Shown here: one piece after another, positions 42,130-50,512 of the stretch
Position numbering within the stretch: position 1 is the first letter of the stretch
Layout of the letters: every line of letters starts with the position of its first letter
Origin: Candidatus Woesearchaeota archaeon
GTDB taxonomy: Archaea > Nanobdellota > Nanobdellia > Woesearchaeales > UBA9642
DNA: 59,501 nucleotides
Direction of reading: 5' to 3'
Assembly: GCA_003599145.1 (NCBI GenBank)
Contig: QZIT01000005.1
Coordinates: 1 to 59,501 of the forward strand
Made by a program: the position numbers and the translations under genes
The notes under the pieces: model-generated
What the model saw: the letters and a program-made list of their open reading frames with translations, nothing else
Databases searched by the model: none
What the model was told of the DNA's origin: nothing

Positions 42130-43452
42130 ATGTTAGAGAAACTATTGCATTCTAAAACAGTAAGAGGAATAGCTACAGGCTTGGCGTTATTAACCACTGC
42201 ACAAACAACGCTTGCACAGACTCCTGTACTGCCTTTTGAAAATCCTATAAAACCAGTATCTTCTGCTACTGTTGAAAAAGCTATCAGACTTCTCATCGAT
42301 AATGGAGCGCTCATACAGGGAGTATACGAAGCAAAAATAGACTATGGAAATAATTTTGCATATATTCATTATTGGCCATCATTTCCAAAACTGCTTGCCT
42401 CAGATCCTGATCTTGATGGATTTTTCATAACGTATCACACACCTGAAGGATTCGTAGCAGTGCTTGATGGGGGTCCAAATGGACCTGTTGACGGCATACC
42501 TGAAGCATACGTGGTAACGAAAACAGATGCAGTAACTCCGGATGATTTGCTTAGAGAAATAGAGAATAATCCTGAAGCCATAGACCTAACTACAGATCCA
42601 GAAATGGCAAGAACAAGACAGGATGTAACTTCTGAAATACAGCATATCCTAACACTATTTGCAAACTCAGAAATGCAGCCAGATGGAAAAGCAGTAACAC
42701 TTAAAGACTCAAAGTTCGATGTCGATCTGCACAATCAGCAAAAGATACCTTTCCCAGTGATTTCACCGTACAGTGTTTCAGAAGTTCTTGAGATGGTAAA
42801 AATGCATCCGCTCAACCAAGGTTATCAGCTTGATACCTTTATGCAGGGAGGAAGATTAGTGATGACCTATACTGATGGAACTTTGGAAACAGACTGGTAT
42901 GGAGGAGACATCCTTAGAGTAAGGGAAACAAAAATAGATGGAAAGCCAGAAATCGCAAGTTTTACCGACCAAACTATTAATCCAGAAATGAAGTATATAG
43001 AACTGCTCCTGAATCTTGCTCCAACAGAAAAGTTGTACAGTGATGAAATCATTCAATTTATAGAGTTTATCTTAAAGAACCACAAGGTAAAAGAGTACGG
43101 ACAAAAAGTCATAAATAATCAAGATACTCTGGTTTATCAAGAATATCAACTGATAACGCAGATGCACGCAGAGGAAGATACTCTTACGTTAGCTATTGGC
43201 TATACGCGATATGAAGATTTTTATGATAATTTTGGCATGCTCGTGTTTAACTATAGAGTAAAACCAGACACCATTATGAAATCAGTTCATGAGGGATTCC
43301 CTCTTGGGCCTATAGACGGAATACCAGAAGGCATCATGCTTATGGACAAAGACAAAACCAAGGTCCCTATAACTCCAGAAGGCATTTATGAATATCAAGA
43401 TATTGTGCAGGGCATAATCCGTAGCGCTTCATCAGGAAAAGTCATTAAATAA
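42130..43452 (+). CDS. Exported protein of the DG-x-x-DGIP family, paralogue B
   Basis: 440 residues, clearly related to the previous gene along its length: VLPFENPIKPVSSATVEKA, FVAVLDGGPNGPVDGIPEAY, SEIQHILTLFANSE, GGRLVMTYTDGTLETDWYGG, RVRETKIDGKPEIASFTDQ and a final GPIDGIPEG. The signal peptide ends near TTLAQ. Own promoter TTTATAAAT (42099-42107) plus an AGTTCTGCA element (42116-42124). Function unknown; the repeated acidic Gly loops could bind Ca2+. Confidence 0.72.
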   Translation: MLEKLLHSKTVRGIATGLALLTTAQTTLAQTPVLPFENPIKPVSSATVEKAIRLLIDNGALIQGVYEAKIDYGNNFAYIHYWPSFPKLLASDPDLDGFFITYHTPEGFVAVLDGGPNGPVDGIPEAYVVTKTDAVTPDDLLREIENNPEAIDLTTDPEMARTRQDVTSEIQHILTLFANSEMQPDGKAVTLKDSKFDVDLHNQQKIPFPVISPYSVSEVLEMVKMHPLNQGYQLDTFMQGGRLVMTYTDGTLETDWYGGDILRVRETKIDGKPEIASFTDQTINPEMKYIELLLNLAPTEKLYSDEIIQFIEFILKNHKVKEYGQKVINNQDTLVYQEYQLITQMHAEEDTLTLAIGYTRYEDFYDNFGMLVFNYRVKPDTIMKSVHEGFPLGPIDGIPEGIMLMDKDKTKVPITPEGIYEYQDIVQGIIRSASSGKVIK

Positions 43453-43485
43453 ACATTTATAAACCATAAAACAGTTCTGCAAAAG

Positions 43486-44820
43486 ATGTTTTCAGAAATA
43501 ATGCACTATCTGGGAAATTCTAAAACAGCAAGAAGCATACTTGCAACACTGTCTTTAACAGCAATGGCTCAATCACCAGTAATACCTTTTGAAAAGCCCT
43601 ATGGAAGATTAAGTGAGCAAGTAATTGAGAGCTATGTTAATTTGCCTATTGAACAGGGCAAATATGTTGAAGGGCAATATCCGTATTACAGCCTTATTAT
43701 GCATTCTCTTAAAAATTTCGCGCTCATAGAGTATTATCCTGTAGCCCCAAAAGAATTTTCTAGCGATCCAGACATGCCTTTAATGCTGACAACATTTACC
43801 AAGGCAGACACCTTAAAAGGATATTATGATGGAGGCTTTGATGGCATTATCGATGGAATACCTGACAAGTTTTTCTCTACGGTAACTGATGCAGACAACT
43901 ATGAAAACTTCATAGAAGGCGTTAAAAACGGATTGTATTCTGTTGAACATGATCATGATTTGATGGGAACTATTTCTAAGCAGGAAAGAGTAAAAGAATA
44001 TCAGGAGTTTATTCTTAGTATACTACAAATATCCCCTGAAGATACTAAAGACTATTCAGAAGAAAAGAAAAGAGAGGCTGTTAAAATTCTCAAGGACGCA
44101 GTATCTCTTGTGCCAAAACCAAGTTTTTCTTCTTTTACCCTGGACGAATATCGATTTTTAACATCTCAAGGTTACTTTGCAACACTCTACAATAACGGAA
44201 CAGTTTCAATTTCCTATGAGTACGGAAGATTAGAGACTATACTTGCAGAAAACGACACCGCAATATTTATTGAAAGAAACCCTATTAATGGCGTTGCAGA
44301 CACCATATATAATAGCGACCAAAGCACGTATGAACGCATCATTCGCGACTTGGTTCCAACACCTCCTTTGGAAAAAGAAGAAATGAACGCATTTATTGAA
44401 ACTATGAAAACTGGAGGAATCATAGATACAACAGTTCACAGCATACCTATTTCGAATTTGCCTGATCCCGGGGCGTTGGTTGAAATGCATGCGGTTATGA
44501 CAGGATTTCCTGAAGCTCCATGGGGAGATTTTGTCATGGCAGCGTTTGGGGAATATATTGCATTTCCAGAAATACAGTTCATCACGTTTGAATTTTATGA
44601 GGATACACTAAGCAAATCACCAACATACACCTCTATTGAGAACTCATTAGGAGGATTGCTTGATGGCATTCCTGAACAGCTCACGGTGAATGGCAAGGAA
44701 AAAGAAATAACCTCTCACGATGTAAAAACAGTGCAAAGCTACATGCGGGGGATAACCGATATAAAAGAAGAGTTAATCAAGGCAAAACAGCAATATTTAA
44801 ATAGTTCTCCTTTCAAATAA
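43486..44820 (+). CDS. Exported protein of the DG-x-x-DGIP family, paralogue C (most divergent)
   Basis: 444 residues. Signal peptide about 13-27 (ILATLSLTAMAQS) then VIPFEKPYGRLS, which aligns with the same position in paralogues A and B. The first loop is DGGFDGIIDGIPDKF (near residue 120), the second LGGLLDGIPEQL (near 385). The middle is diverged and more acidic. Promoter TTTATAAAC at 43456-43464 with AGTTCTGCA at 43473-43481. Third of three consecutive copies, each with its own promoter. Confidence 0.7.
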   Translation: MFSEIMHYLGNSKTARSILATLSLTAMAQSPVIPFEKPYGRLSEQVIESYVNLPIEQGKYVEGQYPYYSLIMHSLKNFALIEYYPVAPKEFSSDPDMPLMLTTFTKADTLKGYYDGGFDGIIDGIPDKFFSTVTDADNYENFIEGVKNGLYSVEHDHDLMGTISKQERVKEYQEFILSILQISPEDTKDYSEEKKREAVKILKDAVSLVPKPSFSSFTLDEYRFLTSQGYFATLYNNGTVSISYEYGRLETILAENDTAIFIERNPINGVADTIYNSDQSTYERIIRDLVPTPPLEKEEMNAFIETMKTGGIIDTTVHSIPISNLPDPGALVEMHAVMTGFPEAPWGDFVMAAFGEYIAFPEIQFITFEFYEDTLSKSPTYTSIENSLGGLLDGIPEQLTVNGKEKEITSHDVKTVQSYMRGITDIKEELIKAKQQYLNSSPFK

Positions 44821-44825
44821 AAATC

Positions 44826-45635
44826 ATGAAAAAGTGGTGGGTTTTACTGATACTCTTAACAATATTCTTTATTCCAGTAAAAGCATTTACCTGCCCTAAT
44901 TATGCTGAACCAAATAGCAGCAATGGCTGGGGAGCTGTAGAAATCTGCAATATTCGCTATTACTGCGGAGAAGCAGACAGTATTTGTCCTGAAGATTATC
45001 AGGATGCATTGACTTTAGTTACAACCAACTGCTCATTATGTCCTGATCCTGACTGCACAGGAAATCTTTCTGGCTATGTCTTTGATGCAGTAACAGGGCA
45101 GCCTTTAGCAAACGCAAATGTCAGCTTGCAATTATCCATTGTTCCTGGTTCTGTTTTAACCAACGCCATTGGCTTTTATCGGTTATTCCCGCCAACAGGC
45201 TATCAATTGCTTTCTGCTGCAAAAGCAGGCTATGATACTGTAGTGAAAGAAGCCTTTGTAACTAAAAATAATACAGAATTGAACTTTTCTCTTCCTTTAG
45301 GCGTATGCCATGCTGACTGCACCAATGCTTTTAACAGGTGCAGCGCTGCCTGTAACGGCTATACCTTTACCAATGCTTCAGGAACAGATGCTTGTAATTA
45401 TGCAGAACCTGAAATCATGGACGCATGCGAGAATAAAGTAAAGGACGTCGAAGTCTTTATTGATTTCTACAACGAAACCCACTCATGGTTTGCAAACTGC
45501 TGTGAAGGAACCAGATACTTAAAATACCATGCTTCAGCGGATACAGAATGTGAAGGCAATTTAATCAAATTCACCAAAATAGTAAGGTATCAGGAAAAGC
45601 CTGTGCAATTAGTTGTGGTTGTTTGTGACAACTAA
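44826..45635 (+). CDS. Cys-rich exported protein with carboxypeptidase-regulatory-like domain
   Basis: 269 residues. Signal peptide about 1-20. A Cys-rich start (CPNYAE, CNIRYYCGEADSICPEDY) is followed by a carboxypeptidase regulatory-like beta domain (LSGYVFDAVTGQPLANANVSL ... LTNAIGFYRLFPPTGYQLLSAAKAGYDTVV, about 80-145). A second Cys-rich helical part (CHADCTNAFNRCSAACNGY) and a final C-terminal beta part follow. More than 15 Cys suggest disulfide-stabilised surface exposure. Typical of DPANN surface proteins. It begins five bases after paralogue C. Confidence 0.72.
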   Translation: MKKWWVLLILLTIFFIPVKAFTCPNYAEPNSSNGWGAVEICNIRYYCGEADSICPEDYQDALTLVTTNCSLCPDPDCTGNLSGYVFDAVTGQPLANANVSLQLSIVPGSVLTNAIGFYRLFPPTGYQLLSAAKAGYDTVVKEAFVTKNNTELNFSLPLGVCHADCTNAFNRCSAACNGYTFTNASGTDACNYAEPEIMDACENKVKDVEVFIDFYNETHSWFANCCEGTRYLKYHASADTECEGNLIKFTKIVRYQEKPVQLVVVVCDN

Positions 45636-45661
45636 AACAAAAACTATTTAAAGAGCACTTA

Positions 45662-46558
45662 ATGAGAAACACTATGAAAGATGATGAGGAATCGTTAAAA
45701 GAAGATATTGCTGATTTAAAAAGCAATCTCAAAAAAGACGGCAAGAAAGTGAAAGAGCAATCTCAAAAAAAAGTTGAATGGAAAAAGATTATTCAAACTG
45801 CCATGCCTTTTCTGTTAATTCTCATGTTCATTATTGGTTTTCTTGTCGGCTATAACGTTAAAAAAGACAAAAGCACAGACGCTATTAACGACACTATACA
45901 GAACAATCAAAATAATGAGCCAGATGATGGCGGAATTTTTAATCTCGAACCATTAAACCAATGTTCTGACAGCGACAAGGGCATTAACGTAACCCAACAG
46001 GGAGAAGTGTATTTTAACAGCGCACTGTTTACCGACAGCTGCCACGGCAATCAGTTAAAGGAATATTACTGTGATCAAGATGATGATTTACAGACCTTCT
46101 TGAAAAACTGCGAAATTTGCGAGGATGGCGCCTGCTTGGTTTTTGAGGATAGAAGAGAAGGGTGCACAGAAACAGACAACTATGTTGATTATGAACTGAA
46201 AGGCTATGTCCTTGATAGAAACGGCAAATTGTTCAATGACTCCTGCTCATCAAAAACGCTTGAAGAAGCCTATTGTGATAGATTTGGCTATGGTGCGTAT
46301 AGCTATAAATTATGCGATAAATGCGAAGACGGCAGATGCGTTCCTGCCGAAGAAATACCACCAAAATGCAACGATACTGATGGCGGTATTGACTATTATA
46401 CAAAGGGAACAGTAACTGACCAAACAGGAAACAGCTACACTGATAACTGCCAGAGCAGAACGCTTGAAGAATACTATTGCAGCTCTTACGGCAATAAAAA
46501 AGTAACCTATAAGTTATGCCATAATGATTGCGTTGACGGCGCATGCATTGAAGTATAA
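45662..46558 (+). CDS. Membrane-anchored protein with three Cys-rich repeats
   Basis: 298 residues (an internal ATG at 45674 is the alternative start). A charged cytosolic N terminus, one membrane helix (about 44-64), an Asn/Asp-rich linker, then three repeats of about 60 residues. Each has C-x-D-x-D, a G-x-V/Y-x6-G strand, D-S/N-C, L-E/K-E-Y/A-YC and a C-x2-C-x-DG-x-C ending. Such repeats recur on DPANN cell-surface proteins and probably form disulfide-bonded knots. No enzymatic motif. Confidence 0.75.
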   Translation: MRNTMKDDEESLKEDIADLKSNLKKDGKKVKEQSQKKVEWKKIIQTAMPFLLILMFIIGFLVGYNVKKDKSTDAINDTIQNNQNNEPDDGGIFNLEPLNQCSDSDKGINVTQQGEVYFNSALFTDSCHGNQLKEYYCDQDDDLQTFLKNCEICEDGACLVFEDRREGCTETDNYVDYELKGYVLDRNGKLFNDSCSSKTLEEAYCDRFGYGAYSYKLCDKCEDGRCVPAEEIPPKCNDTDGGIDYYTKGTVTDQTGNSYTDNCQSRTLEEYYCSSYGNKKVTYKLCHNDCVDGACIEV

Positions 46559-46588
46559 TTTATAAAGTAAAAACACTTTCTGTACGCC

Positions 46589-47155
46589 ATGCAATTTACC
46601 TTTAGACCTGTTTCATCTATTCATGATTTAAACAGCCTTATAGACTTTTTATGGAAACAGCAGGAAAGAGTTTTTTATCCTAACTATGATTCCTGGCTGG
46701 AAGGAGTTTGCAAGCCAGAGCTTGAATCTGGCTATAAAAGAGCGTGGATTGCACTGTATGACCACCTCATCATAGGAAATGTCGTTGTTCAGCGACACAA
46801 GCAGCTTCCTGCACTTGAGCTTAAGAATGCAAGAGTTGACGAACGAGCAAAAGGCAGGAATGTTGCAAGCTTTCTTTTCAGGCAAGTTGAAGTAGAAAAT
46901 CCGTTTGGGTTCATGATTGCTGACTTCCCTGCAGACGACATAGCCATAGAAGGTTATTTGCTTTCTCAAGGATGGCAGATTTCCTATCAAGCTCAGTTAT
47001 ACGACTCGGAAAGATTAGAAAAGATTGTTGTAAAACCTAATAGAATTCTATTTCCCCATCAAGATATATTCCTTGATCCAGCCTTACCGGTCTCCAAGTA
47101 TCTAAAACAAGCTCAGCGTTTAGCCAATTTGCAAGCTGTTCAGGATTTCCAATAG
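46589..47155 (+). CDS. GNAT-like acetyltransferase with a read-through C terminus
   Basis: 188 residues. The core has the GNAT order: WIALYDHLIIGNVVVQRH (strands 2-4), LKNARVDERAKGRNVASFLFRQVE (strand 4 and the acetyl-CoA loop, R-x-x-G-x-x type), then GYLLSQGWQISYQAQLYDSE as the final strands. The last 40 or so residues, from about NRILFPHQ onward, are antisense to the truncated helicase gene and probably not part of the original protein. Leaderless start with TTTATAAAG (46559-46567) about 25 bases upstream. Acceptor substrate unknown. Confidence 0.66.
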   Translation: MQFTFRPVSSIHDLNSLIDFLWKQQERVFYPNYDSWLEGVCKPELESGYKRAWIALYDHLIIGNVVVQRHKQLPALELKNARVDERAKGRNVASFLFRQVEVENPFGFMIADFPADDIAIEGYLLSQGWQISYQAQLYDSERLEKIVVKPNRILFPHQDIFLDPALPVSKYLKQAQRLANLQAVQDFQ

Positions 47156-47693
47156 TTGCACTCAATCCGATAATCTGCACGTTCTTCAGCAGCATGCGAA
47201 GCATAGTGATCAAAATTTCCAGTGTTGGCCCTCTTGATGCATCATTCAGTAAATGAATCTCATCCACAATAACCACTTTTACCTGTTTAAGCCACGGTGT
47301 ATGATGCCTGAGCAAGCTGTCAAATTTTTCACTCGTAGTTATGATTAAATCATAATCACTGAGATAGTCATCGCTGCTGTCAATGTCTCCTGAAGAAATA
47401 GCAGTTTTGAAAGAGTATCTTTCTTTAAACTCATTGTATTTTTCGCTTGCCAATGCTCTTAAAGGGACAATATAAACAGCTTTTCCTTTATCATGAAATA
47501 CTGCATTGATAACAGCAAGTTCTCCTACAAGCGTTTTTCCGCTTGCCGTTGGCGTGCAAATAACCATGTTCTTATCTTCAAATAAGCCCTGATTAATGGC
47601 CTTTACCTGGCATGGTCTTAAAACAGAAAAGCGCTTTTCCAATACACTATAGACTTTTTCAGGAATTTTTTCCTTGTGCTTTAAGAGATGCAT
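47037..47693 (-). pseudogene. Truncated Hel308-like superfamily 2 helicase (first RecA domain only)
   Basis: 218 residues matching the N-terminal third of Hel308: Q motif LRPCQVKAINQ, Walker A TPTASGKT, YIVPLRALASEKY (Ia), DEIHLLND (II, DEVH-like), GLSATIGNPEQLANWLNAEL (III) and the post-motif WRPVRLDQGIYLDGEIEFY. The stop falls exactly there. Full Hel308 is about 700 residues with a second RecA domain, winged helix and ratchet, none of which follow. The downstream bases belong to the GNAT gene on the other strand. Without domain 2 it cannot unwind DNA, so it is a remnant or a split subunit. Confidence 0.72.
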
Positions 47694-47736
47694 AAAAGAA
47701 GGAGTAGTTATTCATATTTAAATGTTTAGAGAAAAA

Positions 47737-49419
47737 TTACATTTCATCCAACGCATCAATTCCTAATAACAGCAACCCGTTGGCAAGCACTATTTTCACT
47801 GCGCTCACTAAGAGCAATCTTGCTTTTTTTACGCTTTCTTTTTCCTTTAAAATCTGATGCTTATGGTAATATTCATTGAACTTCTGGCTTAAATCAAGCA
47901 AATATCTTGCCATCAATGCAGGCTTATAGTGTTCTTTGGCATCAGCAACCATAAAAGGAAACTGCTGCAACAACAACAGCAATTCTTTTTCTTCTGGTTC
48001 ATGCAATAATGAAAAATCAGCTTTAGCGTCAGTCTTTTTTCCATAATTTTTCAAGATTGAACAGATTCTTGCATGCGCATATTGGATGTAAGGACCTGTT
48101 TCTCCTTCAAAATCCAGCGCCTCATCAATATCAAACGTGATGACTTTATTATGATCTATTTTTAGGATGCTGAATCGTAATGCGCTCAAGGTTATTTGTT
48201 TTGCATTCTGCATTATTTTTTTCTCATTCCAGTCAGCGTGTCTTTTTTTGGTTTCTTCATAGGATTTTTTAATCATCGCATCGCGCACTTCTTCATACAG
48301 CGCCATGATGCCTTTTCTCGAACTGATAGGGCCTTCTTTCAACGCAACGAATTCATAAGGCAAATGTAAAAGTTTTTTAGTGAAGCCCATTAACGCCAAA
48401 ACTTTAAACAGTTGCTGGAAATACATTTTTTGCCTTGAGTCAACAACATAAATGCTTTCGTCAATGGCAAACTCCTTAAATTTTCTCGACGCTAATGCCA
48501 AATCTTTTGTTGCATATAATGAAGTGCCGTCGCTTTTTTTGATAAGGAAAACTCCTAAATCATATTTCTGCAAATCGACAAGAATCGCGCCTTGATCTAT
48601 TTTTGCTATGCCTTTTTTTAACAATATTTCTGCAATGGATTTTCCTTCTTTTTCAACTTCGCTTTCAAAATAAATCTTATCAAAATGAACATCAAACTCT
48701 TTGTAAATAGCAAGAAACTCGCTCATGGACCACTCTTTTGTTTTTTTCCATAACGCAATCAGCTGTTTATCGTCATTTTCCAGCTTTTGGTGGATTTCAG
48801 AAACTTCTTTTTTATAAGCAGGATTATCTTCGACTTTTTTTACGCCTTCAACATACAGCTTTCCAAGATATTTTCCTTTGTTTTCAGGTATCTTGTCTTT
48901 TGCGTGAAATTTTAAATAGCACCATAAACAAATGGCAATATGCGTTCCCACATCTCCAATATAATTTGCTCTGATGACCTTTACCCCGCTAAACTCATAA
49001 ATTCTGCTCAGGCTTTCTCCCAGAAATAACGTTCTTAAATGCCCGACATGAAATTCCTTATGCGTGTTTGGCTGGGAATATTCAATCATGACTTTTTCCT
49101 TACTGGCTTTGCCTTTTCCACAGTTTTCTTTTTCAGAAAGAATTTTCTTGATAATGCTTTCATTAAACGCTTTTTTGTTGATAAAAAAATTGAGATACGG
49201 CCCATTGTTTTTCACTTTTTCAATATAGGCATCTGGCTTTATTTTCTTCTGCAGCTCTTCTGCAATAGCTACAGGATTCTTCTTCATGGTTTTTGCAAGT
49301 ACAAAGCAGGGAAACGCATAATCCCCCATGTCTAGATGGGGAGGAGTTTCTAGTGCAATCTCGATTTCCTTTAATCCCGCAGCCTTTGCAATGATTTTTT
49401 TTACTTCTTGTTCAAACAT
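47737..49419 (-). CDS. argS: Arginyl-tRNA synthetase
   Basis: 560 residues. Class I signatures: SQPNTHKEFHVGHLRTLFLGE (HIGH motif as HVGH) near residue 120 and PISSRKGIMALYEEV (in place of KMSKS, as in many ArgRS) near 380. N-terminal additional domain with GDYAFPCFVLAK and the C-terminal helical anticodon domain beginning GPYIQYAHARICSIL. Complete. TATA TTTAAAAAAC (about 49441-49450, minus) gives a leaderless start. It charges tRNA-Arg, such as the intron-bearing one at 59230. Confidence 0.96.
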   Translation of the reverse strand: MFEQEVKKIIAKAAGLKEIEIALETPPHLDMGDYAFPCFVLAKTMKKNPVAIAEELQKKIKPDAYIEKVKNNGPYLNFFINKKAFNESIIKKILSEKENCGKGKASKEKVMIEYSQPNTHKEFHVGHLRTLFLGESLSRIYEFSGVKVIRANYIGDVGTHIAICLWCYLKFHAKDKIPENKGKYLGKLYVEGVKKVEDNPAYKKEVSEIHQKLENDDKQLIALWKKTKEWSMSEFLAIYKEFDVHFDKIYFESEVEKEGKSIAEILLKKGIAKIDQGAILVDLQKYDLGVFLIKKSDGTSLYATKDLALASRKFKEFAIDESIYVVDSRQKMYFQQLFKVLALMGFTKKLLHLPYEFVALKEGPISSRKGIMALYEEVRDAMIKKSYEETKKRHADWNEKKIMQNAKQITLSALRFSILKIDHNKVITFDIDEALDFEGETGPYIQYAHARICSILKNYGKKTDAKADFSLLHEPEEKELLLLLQQFPFMVADAKEHYKPALMARYLLDLSQKFNEYYHKHQILKEKESVKKARLLLVSAVKIVLANGLLLLGIDALDEM

Positions 49420-49547
49420 GCTCTATAAAAGAAGGTTCGTTTTTTAAAGTTATTGATTATAAGACAAGGAAAATAAGATCGACCGTCTAGTGTTCTAAAG
49501 AAGGACCTTTGAGAAAGACTTATAAATGTCGCATAGATGCTATTTCT

Positions 49548-49934
49548 ATGACCATACCCTTACGTCCACACCATATCGAAAGAATAATTGAGCTAGAGCA
49601 GAAGAATCCACTGTATCTCGCTTTATTCTCTCTTGTTGTTAGAACGTTGTATGGAAAGGCAACCTATGCAGATTATAAGAGTGCAATAAAAAGAGTCAAA
49701 GCAGGAGAGGAAATTGCAGTAACTCGTGAAGTGGGAGCTCTATGCACACATTGTCCTTATCAAGGGCCTTGTTTAAATCAAGAATATGACAGAGTATCTG
49801 AAATGGCTCCTTGGTTTATTAGAGCGATTGGAGGCACTGTTTTAAATGCACCAGAAGAAGATAAGAAAGCATTAAAAAGATTGAACGTGGATGAAGCGAA
49901 AACCTATACGTTACAAGACTTGATACATAGATAG
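49548..49934 (+). CDS. DUF1284-like Cys-motif protein
   Basis: 128 residues from ATG 49548, chosen because TATA element CTTATAAAT (49519-49527) lies about 25 bases before it; the upstream in-frame ATG is before the TATA box. It begins MTIPLRPHHIERIIELEQ, like the LRPHHLxCI start of DUF1284. A Cys cluster CTHCPYQGPC lies near residue 66. DUF1284 members are thought to bind an Fe-S cluster or metal; role unknown. Confidence 0.7.
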   Translation: MTIPLRPHHIERIIELEQKNPLYLALFSLVVRTLYGKATYADYKSAIKRVKAGEEIAVTREVGALCTHCPYQGPCLNQEYDRVSEMAPWFIRAIGGTVLNAPEEDKKALKRLNVDEAKTYTLQDLIHR

Positions 49935-49971
49935 TGATTTTTTCTCAAGCATCCCTGCGTTTTTTTTCTAA
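49935..49971 (+). terminator. Probable T-rich terminator after the DUF1284-like gene
   Basis: Right after the stop come GATTTTTTC and, 20 bases on, CGTTTTTTTTC. Archaeal transcription ends mainly at T-runs without a strong hairpin, so this pair is a likely terminator for the + strand before the convergent rps6e gene. Confidence 0.45.
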
Positions 49972-49982
49972 GAATGCCAAGT

Positions 49983-50390
49983 TTACTCTTCTTTTTTGTC
50001 TTCCGGTTTCTCTTCAGCTTTCTTTTCTTCCAAAGGAACAGAACCGTGAGTAACGACTTTTAAATTTACCTGTGCTGTTTTAGAGTAAATCGTGTCTCCC
50101 GCAACGTTTCTTCTTAATCTCAATCCTTTTCTGAGATCAATTCTATTGCCGACAGATTTTGTGATGAGAATTCTTTTTCTTGCTATGCCCGAAACGTCTT
50201 TTCTCATGGGAAAACCGCAGTAATCGCTTCCTCCTGTTATCATGAATTCATAGCCCGGAAAGCCTAACGCATCTCCTTTTACTGTTTGGCCAATTTTTTT
50301 GCCGATAAGCAATTTGGTATCTGCTTCTGCAAGAATTTTCTTTACGGTTCGCTTGGACTTTGGGTCCCCTATATTTAATTTAAATTCCAT
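49983..50390 (-). CDS. rps6e: 30S ribosomal protein S6e
   Basis: 135 residues. MEFKLNIGDPKSKRT, GDALGFPGYEFMITGGSDYCGFPMRKDVSG and RKGLRLRRNVAGDTI are hallmark S6e segments. A Glu/Lys-rich tail (EEKKAEEKPEDKKEE) extends the usual archaeal end. It binds the small subunit near the decoding-side foot. Start is ATG 50390 with GGGAGGT upstream. It has its own promoter and a structured leader rather than being read from the pilus operon alone. Confidence 0.96.
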   Translation of the reverse strand: MEFKLNIGDPKSKRTVKKILAEADTKLLIGKKIGQTVKGDALGFPGYEFMITGGSDYCGFPMRKDVSGIARKRILITKSVGNRIDLRKGLRLRRNVAGDTIYSKTAQVNLKVVTHGSVPLEEKKAEEKPEDKKEE

Positions 50391-50503
50391 GTGTACCTCC
50401 CAGAGCTTTTGGCTCAGTCATAGGTGAAGAAAAACACATCAGCGCCCAACGAATTGGACTCCGTGCTCCTTCAATAAAGAGGAAAAAACAGCTATTTAAA
50501 AAG
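50391..50503 (-). promoter_or_regulatory. Promoter and structured 5' leader of rps6e
   Basis: TATA element TTTTTAAATAGC (50503-50492) predicts a start near 50468 and a leader of about 75 bases. On the minus strand GTCCAA and TTGGGC pair around a TTCG loop (50459-50444), a stable UUCG hairpin. GAGC pairs with GCTC around five bases (50415-50403), immediately before the GGGAGGT ribosome site. Long leaders are unusual here because most first genes are leaderless. Confidence 0.55.
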
Positions 50504-50512
50504 ATGCTGGTT

